Shown here: one piece after another, positions 14,596 to 23,354 of the stretch
Layout: each line of letters begins with the position of its first letter
How positions within the stretch are numbered: the stretch's first letter is position 1
Position numbers and translations under genes: made by a program
From: Anaerolineae bacterium
GTDB taxonomy: Bacteria; Chloroflexota; Anaerolineae; B4-G1; SLSP01
Length of the DNA: 38,796 bases
Direction: 5' to 3'
NCBI GenBank assembly: GCA_016931315.1
Contig: JAFGFB010000072.1
Location: 1 to 38,796 of the forward strand
Notes under the pieces: model-generated
The model's input: the letters and a program-made list of their open reading frames with translations, nothing else
Told to the model about the DNA's origin: nothing
Databases searched by the model: none

Positions 14596-16617
14596 ATGAA
14601 CAATCATCTGGAAGGAGAAAGCAGTCGTTATCTGCAACAACACGTGCATAACCCCGTGGATTGGTATCCCTGGGGCGATGCCGCTTTCGAGAAAGCCAAA
14701 CGCGAGGACAAGCCTATCTTCCTCAGCATCGGTTATTCCGCCTGCCACTGGTGCCATGTGATGGCGCACGAATCCTTTGAGGACGAGACGACCGCCGCAC
14801 TGCTCAACGCGCACTTCGTCAGCATCAAGGTGGATCGTGAGGAGCGTCCCGACCTCGACCGCATTTACATGAGCGCGGTACAGGCGCTCACTGGCGGGGG
14901 TGGATGGCCCATGTCCGTCTTTCTCACGCCGGAAGGCGCACCTTTCTACGGGGGGACGTACTTCCCCAAAACTGCACGGTATGGAATGCCCGCCTTTACC
15001 CAGGTGCTGCGCGCCATCACCGAAGCCTGGAACGGGCGCCGCAACGAGCTTTTGGAGGGGGGCGAGCGGCTCACGCAGGCGTTGCGCGAGCAAGCCGCAG
15101 GCGCTGCCGACGAAGAGGGCGCGCTATCCACCGCGACGTTGGAGCAAGCCTACCACGTACTGCGCCGCAGCTTCGATGCGACGCATGGAGGCTGGGGCAG
15201 CGCGCCCAAATTCCCCCAGCCGATGATTCTCGAGTTTCTACTGCGCTATCACTACAGCACCGGCGATCCGGAAGCGCTACACATGGTCACACATACGCTG
15301 GAATCCATGGCGCGCGGCGGCATCTACGATCAGCTGGGCGGCGGGTTCCACCGTTACGCGGTAGACGCTAACTGGCTGACGCCACATTTCGAAAAGATGC
15401 TCTACGACAATGCTTTGCTCGTCCCGGTTTATCTGCATGCCTGGCAAATCACAGGGAAGCCGCTGTTCCGCGCCATCGTTGAAGAAACGCTGGACTATGT
15501 GCTTCGGGAGATGACCGCCCCCGAAGGCGGCTTTTACAGCACCCAAGATGCGGACTCCGAGGGGGAAGAAGGCAAGTTCTTTGTCTGGACGCCGGAGCAG
15601 GTACGGGAAGCCCTCAACGGCCCGGCGAGCCGCGCCCTGGAACTTTTCGGCATCACGGACGCGGGCAACTTCGAGGGGCGCAATATCCTCACTTTCAACG
15701 GCAGCGATGCGGAGCGTGAAGCCATCGTCAGAGTACGAGAAGCGCTCTTCGAAGCACGTCTGCGGCGCACGCCTCCAGGGCGAGACGAGAAGGTACTGAC
15801 CTCGTGGAATGGGCTGATGCTGCGCGCTTTTGCAGAAGCGGCGCGCGTCCTCGAGCGCGAAGATTACCTTCGCGCGGCTATACGCAACGCGGATTTTCTC
15901 CTGCAAACGCTGCATAGCCCTGCGGGACGGCTACGGCACATCTGGCATGCGGGCGAGGCCAAAGTTTCGGGCTTCCTTGAGGACACCACCCAGCTCGCGT
16001 GGGGCCTATTGACGCTTTATCAGAGCACCTTCGAAGCGCGCTACTATCGCGCCGCCGAAGAGCTGATGGAACATGTGCTCACCCACTTCCAAGCAGAAAG
16101 CGGCTTCTACGACACTGCCGATGATGGTTCTGCCCTGATTGTGCGCCCCAAGGAGCTGCAAGATAACGCGGTTCCTTCGGGCAATGCTGTCGCTGCCACA
16201 GTGCTTCTGGAGCTTTCACGCTTGAGCCATGCCCCGCATTACGCGGAACTGGCGCATGCGAGCCTGCGTGCAGTGCAGACCTTGCTGGCGCGCTACCCAG
16301 TGGGCTTTGGGCAGTGGCTCAACGCCCTCGAGGCGGCGCTGGCAAGTGGGACGGAAATCGCCATTGTGGGCGACCTTAACACCGCCGAGGGCCGGGCTCT
16401 CCTGCGCCTGGGCCGAGCGGGGTATCATCCACACCGGTTGATTGCCGCCGGATTCGGGGACATACCACCACTCTTGGAAGACCGGCAACCCCAAGGAGGA
16501 CAAACGACCGCCTACGTATGTCGCGGCGGCACCTGTCTGCCGCCCACAACCGATCCCAAAAACCTGCGCGAGATTCTGAGTACCCCGACGCCTGTGCCAC
16601 CGGAGAGAAAAGAATAG
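14596..16617 (+). CDS. YyaL/SPATA20-type thioredoxin-domain protein (DUF255 plus six-hairpin domain)
   Basis: The 673-residue cytosolic protein begins with the DUF255 thioredoxin-like domain: [47 protein letters not shown], with the redox pair Cys50 and Cys53, then [16 protein letters not shown]-like residues and [14 protein letters not shown]. From about residue 180 it continues as an (alpha/alpha)6 barrel like N-acylglucosamine 2-epimerases ([82 protein letters not shown]). Full length for the family, with all landmarks intact. Its physiological role is not established. GTGGAGGAGCC precedes the ATG, and it has its own promoter. Confidence 0.93.
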   Translation: MNNHLEGESSRYLQQHVHNPVDWYPWGDAAFEKAKREDKPIFLSIGYSACHWCHVMAHESFEDETTAALLNAHFVSIKVDREERPDLDRIYMSAVQALTGGGGWPMSVFLTPEGAPFYGGTYFPKTARYGMPAFTQVLRAITEAWNGRRNELLEGGERLTQALREQAAGAADEEGALSTATLEQAYHVLRRSFDATHGGWGSAPKFPQPMILEFLLRYHYSTGDPEALHMVTHTLESMARGGIYDQLGGGFHRYAVDANWLTPHFEKMLYDNALLVPVYLHAWQITGKPLFRAIVEETLDYVLREMTAPEGGFYSTQDADSEGEEGKFFVWTPEQVREALNGPASRALELFGITDAGNFEGRNILTFNGSDAEREAIVRVREALFEARLRRTPPGRDEKVLTSWNGLMLRAFAEAARVLEREDYLRAAIRNADFLLQTLHSPAGRLRHIWHAGEAKVSGFLEDTTQLAWGLLTLYQSTFEARYYRAAEELMEHVLTHFQAESGFYDTADDGSALIVRPKELQDNAVPSGNAVAATVLLELSRLSHAPHYAELAHASLRAVQTLLARYPVGFGQWLNALEAALASGTEIAIVGDLNTAEGRALLRLGRAGYHPHRLIAAGFGDIPPLLEDRQPQGGQTTAYVCRGGTCLPPTTDPKNLREILSTPTPVPPERKE

Positions 16618-16619
16618 TT

Positions 16620-16718
16620 CATTTTTCGCAGCGGGGCTTTGCCCCGCTGCGAAAAATCACCTTTTTATGCGTCCCGTAGGGGTGCTTGAGATTGTCGCCC
16701 CAGATTTGGAACGCACCC
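16620..16718. mobile_element. Family A element, half copy A3 with a different hairpin core
   Basis: The right part, ending GGAACGCACCC at 16718, matches A2 in reverse orientation, including the ATGCGTCCCGTA segment. The opposite arm is missing: the element begins at the hairpin right after the upstream stop codon. The hairpin (16621-16657) is a perfect 17-bp stem with a TTT loop. It keeps the ATTTTT base and GGGGC tip of A1 and A2 but has CGCAGC between them where they have GTGAT. It may serve as the terminator of the gene ending at 16617. Confidence 0.65.
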
Positions 16719-16733
16719 CCATGTTCCTCGCGC

Positions 16734-16761
16734 TTGTCAGACTACTAAGAGTGAGTATACT
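16734..16761 (+). promoter_or_regulatory. Promoter of the glycosyltransferase gene
   Basis: TTGTCA (16734-16739) and TATACT (16756-16761) are 16 bases apart, with a start near 16768 and 37 bases of leader before the ATG at 16805. The transcript may run on into the Mo-hydroxylase operon, which begins only 46 bases after the glycosyltransferase stop. Confidence 0.6.
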
Positions 16762-16804
16762 GAAAATACTGGTACATAACAGTAACTCACACATGAGGTA
16801 TGGC

Positions 16805-17740
16805 ATGAATCCACGATTCTCGGTTGTGGCCCCAGTCTTCAATGAGGAAGCGCTGGTCGAGGAGTTTTACCGGCGCGTTCGCGATGTGATGGAGGGAGTA
16901 GGCGAATCCTGGGAATTGGTGCTCATCAACGACGGTAGCCGCGATCGTTCCCCTGAAATAATGGACCAACTTTACGCTCAAGACCCCGAGCACGTCGCCA
17001 TCCTGCACTTTGCCCGCAACTTCGGGCATCAGCTCGCGATCACCGCCGGGTCGGACCATGCTCGCGGCGATGCCGTAGTGGTGATTGATTCGGACCTGCA
17101 GGATCCACCAGAAGTCATCCCCGATCTCATCGCCAAATGGCGTGAAGGCTATGAGGTGGTTTACGGCGTCCGCGCCGAACGCGAGGGCGAAACCTGGTTC
17201 AAGCTCTTCACGGCCAATCTCTTCTACCGGCTCATCCAGACGCTCACCGACGTCGTCATTCCCATGGAGGCTGGCGACTTCCGCCTGCTCGACCGCAAAG
17301 TCGTGGACGTGATGCGCGAGATGCGCGAAGGACACCGTTTCGTCCGCGCGATGGTCTCCTGGGTGGGCTTCCGACAAATCGGCGTGCCCTACCGTCGCCT
17401 GGCGCGCAAAGCCGGTGAGACGAAATACCCCTTCCGCAAGATGTTCCGGTTGGCGCTCGATGCAGTGACGGGCTTCTCTTTCATCCCCCTCAAGCTGGCT
17501 TTATGGACTGGCGCGCTGGCAACGTGCCTGGGGCTGCTGCTCGCCATCGTGTTGCTCATTCTCCGGCTCAACGGAAACATTCCACTCGCCGGTCAAGGAC
17601 TGACCGCCAGCCTCATTCTCTTTATCGGGGGCGTGCAGCTCTTCATCATGGGCATTCTGGGGGAATACATCGGACGTATCTATGATGAAGTGCGCAAACG
17701 CCCGCTCTATATCATTCGAGAAATGAAACGGCAGGAATAG
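16805..17740 (+). CDS. Family 2 glycosyltransferase, polyprenyl-phosphate sugar transferase type
   Basis: The 311-residue protein is a GT-A enzyme of the dolichol-phosphate mannosyltransferase/GtrB/ArnC kind. It transfers a sugar from a nucleotide donor to undecaprenyl phosphate on the cytosolic face. Motifs: SVVAPVFNEEALVEEFYRRV at the start, LVLINDGSRD, LHFARNFGHQLAITAGSDHARGDAVVVIDSDLQDPPEVIPDLI (the Asp-X-Asp metal site), EAGDFRLLDRKVVDVM and RKAGETKYPFRKMFRLALDAVTGFS. Two transmembrane helices follow (about 228-254 and 262-290), then the typical ILGEYIGRIYDEVRKRPLYII tail. The start at 16805 (MNPRFSVV) follows GAGGTATGGC; an upstream in-frame extension overlaps a mobile element and the promoter. 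The sugar is unknown. Confidence 0.92.
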   Translation: MNPRFSVVAPVFNEEALVEEFYRRVRDVMEGVGESWELVLINDGSRDRSPEIMDQLYAQDPEHVAILHFARNFGHQLAITAGSDHARGDAVVVIDSDLQDPPEVIPDLIAKWREGYEVVYGVRAEREGETWFKLFTANLFYRLIQTLTDVVIPMEAGDFRLLDRKVVDVMREMREGHRFVRAMVSWVGFRQIGVPYRRLARKAGETKYPFRKMFRLALDAVTGFSFIPLKLALWTGALATCLGLLLAIVLLILRLNGNIPLAGQGLTASLILFIGGVQLFIMGILGEYIGRIYDEVRKRPLYIIREMKRQE

Positions 17741-17786
17741 TCCCGCCGAACAAGCAACCTCACCCACTTTTTCAAAGGAGCATACG

Positions 17787-19223
17787 ATGGCCCTCTGGGA
17801 AATATACTACACTGCGACCAGTGTCGAAGAAACTGTGCGACTGCTGGCTGATTATGGTGAACGCGCCCGCGTTATCGCGGGAGGCACGGATCTGCTCATC
17901 GAAATCGAGCACAAAACACGCACCCCGGCGGTACTTATTGATATTACGCGCATTGGTGGACTTGATGAGTTGCGCCTGCGAGAGGATGGTTTGATTCACC
18001 TGGGACCTATGGTGACACATGCGCAAGCGGCATCCTCGCCCCTGCTTCAAGAACACGCCTTGCCGCTGGCCCAAGCGTGTTGGTGGGTTGGGGGACCGGC
18101 GTTGCGCAACCGGGGGACCATCGCCGGCAATCTCGTCACCGCCTCACCAGCGAACGATACCATCACCGCCCTCCGCGCTCTCGACGCGACCATTACGCTG
18201 CGTAGCGTACGTGGAGAACGGCAGATTCCCATCAGCGAGTTCTACACTGGAGTACGACGCACCGTCATCGCACCAGATGAATTGCTCACCGACATCAGCT
18301 TCAGACCGCTCAAGGCGCCTTATCAAGGGACCTACCTCAAATTGGGCTTGCGGCGTGTATTGACTATCGCAGTGACAAATGTTGCCATCGTGTTGGGCAT
18401 TGAGGGCGGCAAGGTCACTACAGCGCGAATCACCTTGGGCAGCGTTGCGCCCACAATCGTCCGTGCCCCCGAAGCCGAAACCGCTCTGTTGCAGCAACCC
18501 CTGGATGAAACCCACATCAACAAAGCCGCGGAACTCGCCGCGCAAGCAGCGCGCCCCATTGATGATGTGCGCGGCTCCGCCTGGTTCCGCAAAGAAGAAG
18601 TCGTGGCCCTGGTGCGCAGGGGCTTGCAGGCGCTGGCACAAAACCAACCCCGGCTTGACCTGCCCCAACCCGAAGCCATGCCACTGCTATGGGGGAAATC
18701 CCGCTGCCGTCCCCGGCTTTCCGGACCTACCATCGCCCATCACAGCGCGGGAGATGAACCGGTTCAGTGTCGGGTCAATGGTGAGAATGTGGCAGTGCGT
18801 GGCGCCAACGGCAAAACGCTGTTGCACATGCTCCGCGACGACCTGGGACTGGTGGGATCCAAGGTTGGCTGCGAGGAGGGTGAATGCGGCGCCTGCACCG
18901 TCTGGATGGATGGGGTAGCAGTGCTCGCTTGCCTCACTCCCGCGCCACGCGCCCACGGGACTGACATCGTCACCATTGAGGGCCTCTCAAAAGATGGAGA
19001 GTTGCACCCCGTCCAACAAGCCTTTGTGGAAGAGGATGCCGTCCAGTGTGGCTATTGCACACCGGGCTTCGTGATGAGCGCCGCCAATCTGCTGGAGGAG
19101 AATCCCCATCCCAACCGCGAACAAATCATCGCCGCCCTCAGCGGCAATCTGTGCCGCTGCACCGGCTATTACAAAATCATCACGGCGGTAGAAAAAGCAA
19201 GCGAGCACAAAGGCGAAAAATGA
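17787..19223 (+). CDS. Molybdenum hydroxylase FAD subunit fused to 2Fe-2S subunit
   Basis: The electron-transfer part of a xanthine dehydrogenase-family enzyme. Residues 1-170 are the FAD-binding domain (ARVIAGGTDLLIEIEHKTRTPAVLIDITRI and LRNRGTIAGNLVTASPANDTITAL, the flavin-binding Gly-rich loop). Residues 175-285 are the CO-dehydrogenase flavoprotein C-terminal domain. After a linker, residues from about 328 form the 2Fe-2S protein: plant-type cluster CEEGECGACTVWMDGVAVLAC and helical cluster QCGYCTPGFVM...GNLCRCTGYYKI, all eight cysteines present. Usually these are two proteins (CoxM and CoxS) or the order is iron-sulfur first, so this FAD-first fusion is notable. AGGAGCATACG precedes the ATG. 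Its TGA overlaps the next gene's ATG by four bases. Confidence 0.93.
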   Translation: MALWEIYYTATSVEETVRLLADYGERARVIAGGTDLLIEIEHKTRTPAVLIDITRIGGLDELRLREDGLIHLGPMVTHAQAASSPLLQEHALPLAQACWWVGGPALRNRGTIAGNLVTASPANDTITALRALDATITLRSVRGERQIPISEFYTGVRRTVIAPDELLTDISFRPLKAPYQGTYLKLGLRRVLTIAVTNVAIVLGIEGGKVTTARITLGSVAPTIVRAPEAETALLQQPLDETHINKAAELAAQAARPIDDVRGSAWFRKEEVVALVRRGLQALAQNQPRLDLPQPEAMPLLWGKSRCRPRLSGPTIAHHSAGDEPVQCRVNGENVAVRGANGKTLLHMLRDDLGLVGSKVGCEEGECGACTVWMDGVAVLACLTPAPRAHGTDIVTIEGLSKDGELHPVQQAFVEEDAVQCGYCTPGFVMSAANLLEENPHPNREQIIAALSGNLCRCTGYYKIITAVEKASEHKGEK

Positions 19224-20935
19224 AACGAACTGTGCCCACTAGAGACGCCGACATTATCAACCTTTATATGCGCACGTATTATTCGCTCCTGCGCACCACG
19301 GAGGAGGTTCAAATCCGCACGCTGGAGGAAACCCACACGGCAATGCGCTCCATCCTCCACGAACGCGCGGGCGAACTGGTTGTGGATATGTCCGCCTTCA
19401 TCTACAGCGGCCTACGTCTTCCAGATTGTATTCGCCGTACCCGGCTCATCGTGTTGGGACAGACTGAAGAGGTCTTCAAACATCGCGGCTTCAACAATTT
19501 CGATACCTGGACGCCAGTATCGGCGCCCGGGCGCCGCCGAAGATTCCTTTTTGATGGTAATGAAACCCTTGCCGCCTTCATCGCCAGCATCTCCGATGTA
19601 GATGATATCATCCCCATCCTGGTTGCCTTTCAGATTGAGTGGAACAAAATTCACTTGCTGATCATGCAGGCCGGATTACAGCAGCGTGTGGCAGCATGGG
19701 CCGCCACGGAAACAGCAGATGCAACCCTGCTGCAAGACCTTCAGGACGCGCTGGGCATCAACACTGAAGAGTGGGGGCGCCTGGAACGGGTATGGAAGTC
19801 CTCGTTGCCAACACTTCTCGGTGATATCGCTGCGTACCGCAAGCGTATGGCGGTGCAGTTGCTGGCGGGTTCTCACGTAGATTACCGGCGTGCGACACAG
19901 CGCTGGTGGTGGCACGTGATCAATAATACACCTCAGGATTTACACGACCAGGACGTCTACTTCGTTTCCAGCAATACCCACAGCCTCACCAATATGCTCA
20001 CCGGTTTTGCGCAACACCATGAAGCAGCGCTGATGGATTACATTGCCCAGAGCGGGGATGCAGATTTACAAACAGAAGCGCATCGTATTCGCCAGGGAAT
20101 GGTCCCCAGCAATTGGGCGAATTTCCTCTATTATGTGCTCAAGAAGTACCTGGCGACACCCCAGGGCGCCGCCCTGGCACAGGAGCGCCAGAACTACGAA
20201 GCGGCTCATGGAATCATCCGTATCCCCAGCAGCCAGACCTTCGACCTCGAGGCGCAGGTCATCCAGTTAGCGCACCTCGATCCCAGCAAGGTAGACCGCC
20301 GGTTACAGGATTTGCCCCTGGAACGCCTGGCGCGCAGCAGGTCCGTCATTCTCAATATTGACTATCCGCTAGGCTTCGCCGCCTATCACCTGCTCGCGCG
20401 TGTCTCCGCCAGCGCCGGAGATTTGCGGGGGCTGTATGTCATTGGCAAAGCCGCCACGCTCAATGGGCGCATTGGTGATGTTCTGATTCCCAATGTTATC
20501 TACGACGAGCACTCACAGAATACCTATCTCTTCAACAACGTCTTCACCGCCACCGATGTGGCGCGCTATATCGCCTATGGCGATGTACTGGATAATCAAC
20601 GCGCCATCACCGTTCGCGGCACCTTCCTGCAAACGGAAGCCTATATGGAAGGGTTTCTCGATGCAGGTTACACCGATGCCGAAATGGAAGCGGGGCCCTA
20701 TCTCTCTGCCGTCTATGAATTCATGCGCCCCCGCCGCTACCCCATGAACGAAGTGGTCAACCTTTATCGTACGCCCTTTGAGATCGGGATCCTGCACTAC
20801 GCCTCAGATACCCCTATCAGCAAGGGGCAAAACCTGGGCACGCAAAACCTCTCGTACTACGGCATGGACCCCACTTACGCGGCAACCGTCGCCGTGTTAC
20901 GGCGCATCTGCACCCTGGAAACTGCCAGCGAATGA
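19220..20935 (+). CDS. Uncharacterised protein with nucleoside phosphorylase-like C-terminal half, inside the Mo-hydroxylase operon
   Basis: I do not recognise the whole 571-residue protein. Residues 1-330 look mostly helical and soluble, with a distinctive QRWWWHVINNTPQDLHDQDVYFVSSNTHSLTNML stretch (about 230-263). The C-terminal half resembles the PNP/MTAN nucleoside phosphorylase superfamily. GLYVIGKAATLNGRIGDVLIPNVIYD (about 404-429) matches the Gly-rich strand-loop TGSAGGLxxxLKVGDIVV, and AEMEAGPYLSAVYEF (EME at 488-490) matches the ribose-binding VEMEATAIAHVC motif, where Met and Glu contact the sugar. No signal peptide or membrane segment is present. The ATG at 19220 overlaps the preceding stop, so translation is coupled to the Mo-hydroxylase. 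Together this suggests a nucleosidase or phosphorylase feeding a purine- or pyridine-type base to the hydroxylase, but that is inference. Confidence 0.6.
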   Translation: MKRTVPTRDADIINLYMRTYYSLLRTTEEVQIRTLEETHTAMRSILHERAGELVVDMSAFIYSGLRLPDCIRRTRLIVLGQTEEVFKHRGFNNFDTWTPVSAPGRRRRFLFDGNETLAAFIASISDVDDIIPILVAFQIEWNKIHLLIMQAGLQQRVAAWAATETADATLLQDLQDALGINTEEWGRLERVWKSSLPTLLGDIAAYRKRMAVQLLAGSHVDYRRATQRWWWHVINNTPQDLHDQDVYFVSSNTHSLTNMLTGFAQHHEAALMDYIAQSGDADLQTEAHRIRQGMVPSNWANFLYYVLKKYLATPQGAALAQERQNYEAAHGIIRIPSSQTFDLEAQVIQLAHLDPSKVDRRLQDLPLERLARSRSVILNIDYPLGFAAYHLLARVSASAGDLRGLYVIGKAATLNGRIGDVLIPNVIYDEHSQNTYLFNNVFTATDVARYIAYGDVLDNQRAITVRGTFLQTEAYMEGFLDAGYTDAEMEAGPYLSAVYEFMRPRRYPMNEVVNLYRTPFEIGILHYASDTPISKGQNLGTQNLSYYGMDPTYAATVAVLRRICTLETASE

Positions 20936-21085
20936 CCCATAGGAACACAAAAGCCGTGGTAAATCAGAATCCTACAGCTGTATCGAGGACAAAATCTGTA
21001 TCACGCTCACCACATCGCTGGTAACTCGCGCCTTTCATGCAACAACAGCGCTCACCCAGTGAATCACTTTGACAGGAGCAAGCCC

Positions 21086-23329
21086 ATGAAAAGACCTTAT
21101 GTTGGTGAAACTCTTCCCCGCCTTGACGGCGCCGCCAAGGTCGCTGGCCATGCACTCTATTCTGGCGACTTCAGTATGGAGGGGCAACTGCACATGAAAC
21201 TGCGTTTTGCCGGACGCCCACACGCACGCGTGCTCAGCGTGGACGCCAGCAAAGCTCTGGCGGTCCCCGGCGTGGTGGCCGTCTTCACATCACTCGATGT
21301 CCCTGTAAATGAATATGGGTTGCAATACCCCGACCAGCCGGTGCTATGTGGACCGGGAGACCCCAAAGAAGGGACCGACATTGCTCGCTTCGTGGGAGAT
21401 CAAATTGCCGCTGTAGTGGCGGAGACCGAAGAAGCCGCAGCGAAAGGGCGCGACCTCATTGAAATCGAATTTGAGAACCTTCCCGTCTTGACCGACCCGC
21501 GCGACGCCTTGGAGCCGGGGGCGCCAGTGCTGCACCCTGCCTATCCCGGAACCCCCATCCACCCAGAACTGGTCTTTGAAGGCAATGTGGCCTCGCGCCA
21601 CCGCATCCGCAGGGGGGATGTGGATGCGGTTTGGGATCAGGCGGCCGTGGTCATCGAAGCCGATTACGAAATTCCGGGGCAGGAACACGCCTTCCTGCAG
21701 CCAGAAGCCGCGGTCGCTTACATCGATGAAGAAGGACGCGTAACCATCATCGCCAGCACGCAATGGATTCACGAGGATTGTCGCCAGATTGCGCACGCGC
21801 TAGGGCTACCCGAGGAGCGCGTGCGCATGATCCTCCCCGCCATCGGTGGCGCCTTCGGCGGCAAAGAGGACCTCTCCGTGCAAATTGTCGCCGCATTGGC
21901 GGCGCTACGGTTGCAACGTCCCGTAAAAATTGTGTGGACACGCCGGGAATCCATTATCGGGCATCACAAACGACACCGGGTTTTTGCCCATGCACGTTGG
22001 GCTGCTGATGCCGAAGGACATCTGCTAGCGGCGGAAACGCATGTTATCGCCGATGCTGGCGCCTATGTTTACACTACCAACAAGGTGTTGGGCAATTTGC
22101 TGCTCACCGTCAATGGGCCTTACCGGGTGCCAAATGTCAAAACCGAGGTGCGCGGCGTCTATACAAACAACCTGCCGGGGGGTGCATTCCGTGGCTTTGG
22201 CGCGCCGCAGGGGAATTTCATCGCCGAATCGCAGATGAGCAAACTGGCAGAAGCTCTGGGCATAGACCCGGTCGAGTTCCGCGTACGCAACATTGTGAGT
22301 GCCGGCGAACCCATGCCGTGGGGTAAACCCCTCCCTGATGATGGTCGCGGGCTGGAGCAAAGCCTTATCGCCGCAGCTCAATCCATGGGCTGGAAACGCA
22401 CGGCTGAGGGATGGCAGGCGCCGCAACCAGAAAAACGCCCCGAAGACGCTCCCGCTCAGCAGCGCGGCGTCGGCATCGCCCTGGCGTTCAAGAATGTGGG
22501 TTTCTCCTTTGGTTATCAGGAAAATGCCTGGGCGGGAATCACATTGCGCGGGGTAGATGAGATTGAGGAAGTGACCGTTTTTGCCGCCAGCTCCGATGTG
22601 GGACAAGGAACGCGCACCGTCATTCGGCAGATGGCTGCCGAAGCGCTGGGCGTGCCCATCGAGCGGGTTGAGGTGGCGCCGGCTGACACCGCCATCACCG
22701 AAAACTCCGGTTCCTGCTCGGCTTCACGGATGACATTCATGATTGGCAATGCCGTGCGCGGCGCAGCAGAGGTTGCGCTGGAAAAATGGCGCGCAGAAGA
22801 GCGACCCGCCAAGGCGGAATACACCTACCTGGCGCCCAAGACCACCCCCATTGATCGAGAAACCGGTTTTGGGGACCCGAATTTTTCCTATGGCTATGTG
22901 GCTGTCGGTATGGAGCTCAGCATAGATACAGAGATGGGCCTGTTGCATGTCACCAAAATCACCTGTGCTAACGATGTGGGACAGGCTATCAATCCCCGGT
23001 TGGTAGAGGGCCAAATTGAGGGTGGGGTGATTCAAGCGCTGGGTTGGTCCACCATGGAACACTTCATTGAGCGCAATGGATACCCGCTCACCGACTCCCT
23101 CAGCACGTATCTGATTCCCACCATTGCGGATATTCCGGACAAAGTCGAGACCATCATTATCGAGAATCCCGAGCCGAATGGTCCTTGGGGGGCGCGCGGT
23201 ATGGCAGAAATGCCCTTCATCGCCGTCGCCGCGGCGATGCATCATGCGGTGCACCAGGCTACCGGCATTTGGTTCAACAGTTTCCCCTTCAACACCGAGC
23301 GCATTCTGCGTGGACTGCGCGGCAAGTAA
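21086..23329 (+). CDS. Molybdenum hydroxylase large (molybdopterin) subunit, xanthine dehydrogenase family
   Basis: The 747-residue catalytic subunit carries the molybdopterin cytosine dinucleotide cofactor and hydroxylates an aromatic heterocycle or aldehyde. The N-terminal domain (RPYVGETLPRLDGAAKVAGHALYSGDF) is followed by QEHAFLQPEAAVAYID, the cofactor loop IGGAFGGKEDLSVQIVAAL (about 252-270), GAFRGFGAPQGNFIAES (about 366) and the C-terminal PWGARGMAEMPFIAVAAAMHHAV, where the Glu aligns with the catalytic Glu of the family. GAFRGFGAPQ is the xanthine dehydrogenase-type form; the AYxCSFR of true CO dehydrogenase is absent. The start at 21086 follows AGGAGCAAGCCC. A 150-base gap separates it from the preceding gene, with nothing recognisable. 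The substrate cannot be read from the sequence. Confidence 0.93.
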   Translation: MKRPYVGETLPRLDGAAKVAGHALYSGDFSMEGQLHMKLRFAGRPHARVLSVDASKALAVPGVVAVFTSLDVPVNEYGLQYPDQPVLCGPGDPKEGTDIARFVGDQIAAVVAETEEAAAKGRDLIEIEFENLPVLTDPRDALEPGAPVLHPAYPGTPIHPELVFEGNVASRHRIRRGDVDAVWDQAAVVIEADYEIPGQEHAFLQPEAAVAYIDEEGRVTIIASTQWIHEDCRQIAHALGLPEERVRMILPAIGGAFGGKEDLSVQIVAALAALRLQRPVKIVWTRRESIIGHHKRHRVFAHARWAADAEGHLLAAETHVIADAGAYVYTTNKVLGNLLLTVNGPYRVPNVKTEVRGVYTNNLPGGAFRGFGAPQGNFIAESQMSKLAEALGIDPVEFRVRNIVSAGEPMPWGKPLPDDGRGLEQSLIAAAQSMGWKRTAEGWQAPQPEKRPEDAPAQQRGVGIALAFKNVGFSFGYQENAWAGITLRGVDEIEEVTVFAASSDVGQGTRTVIRQMAAEALGVPIERVEVAPADTAITENSGSCSASRMTFMIGNAVRGAAEVALEKWRAEERPAKAEYTYLAPKTTPIDRETGFGDPNFSYGYVAVGMELSIDTEMGLLHVTKITCANDVGQAINPRLVEGQIEGGVIQALGWSTMEHFIERNGYPLTDSLSTYLIPTIADIPDKVETIIIENPEPNGPWGARGMAEMPFIAVAAAMHHAVHQATGIWFNSFPFNTERILRGLRGK

Positions 23330-23354
23330 GCACGACGAGGTGAGGGAAACAAAA

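Noticed and set aside
16667-16804. 46-residue N-terminal extension of the glycosyltransferase
   Set aside because: It overlaps the end of a mobile element and the promoter; the family N-terminus (SVVAPVFNEE) starts at the ATG at 16805, which has a ribosome-binding site.
21086-23329. Aerobic carbon monoxide dehydrogenase (coxL)
   Set aside because: The form I active-site AYxCSFR motif is not present; the loop reads GAFRGFGAPQ, typical of xanthine dehydrogenase-like enzymes.
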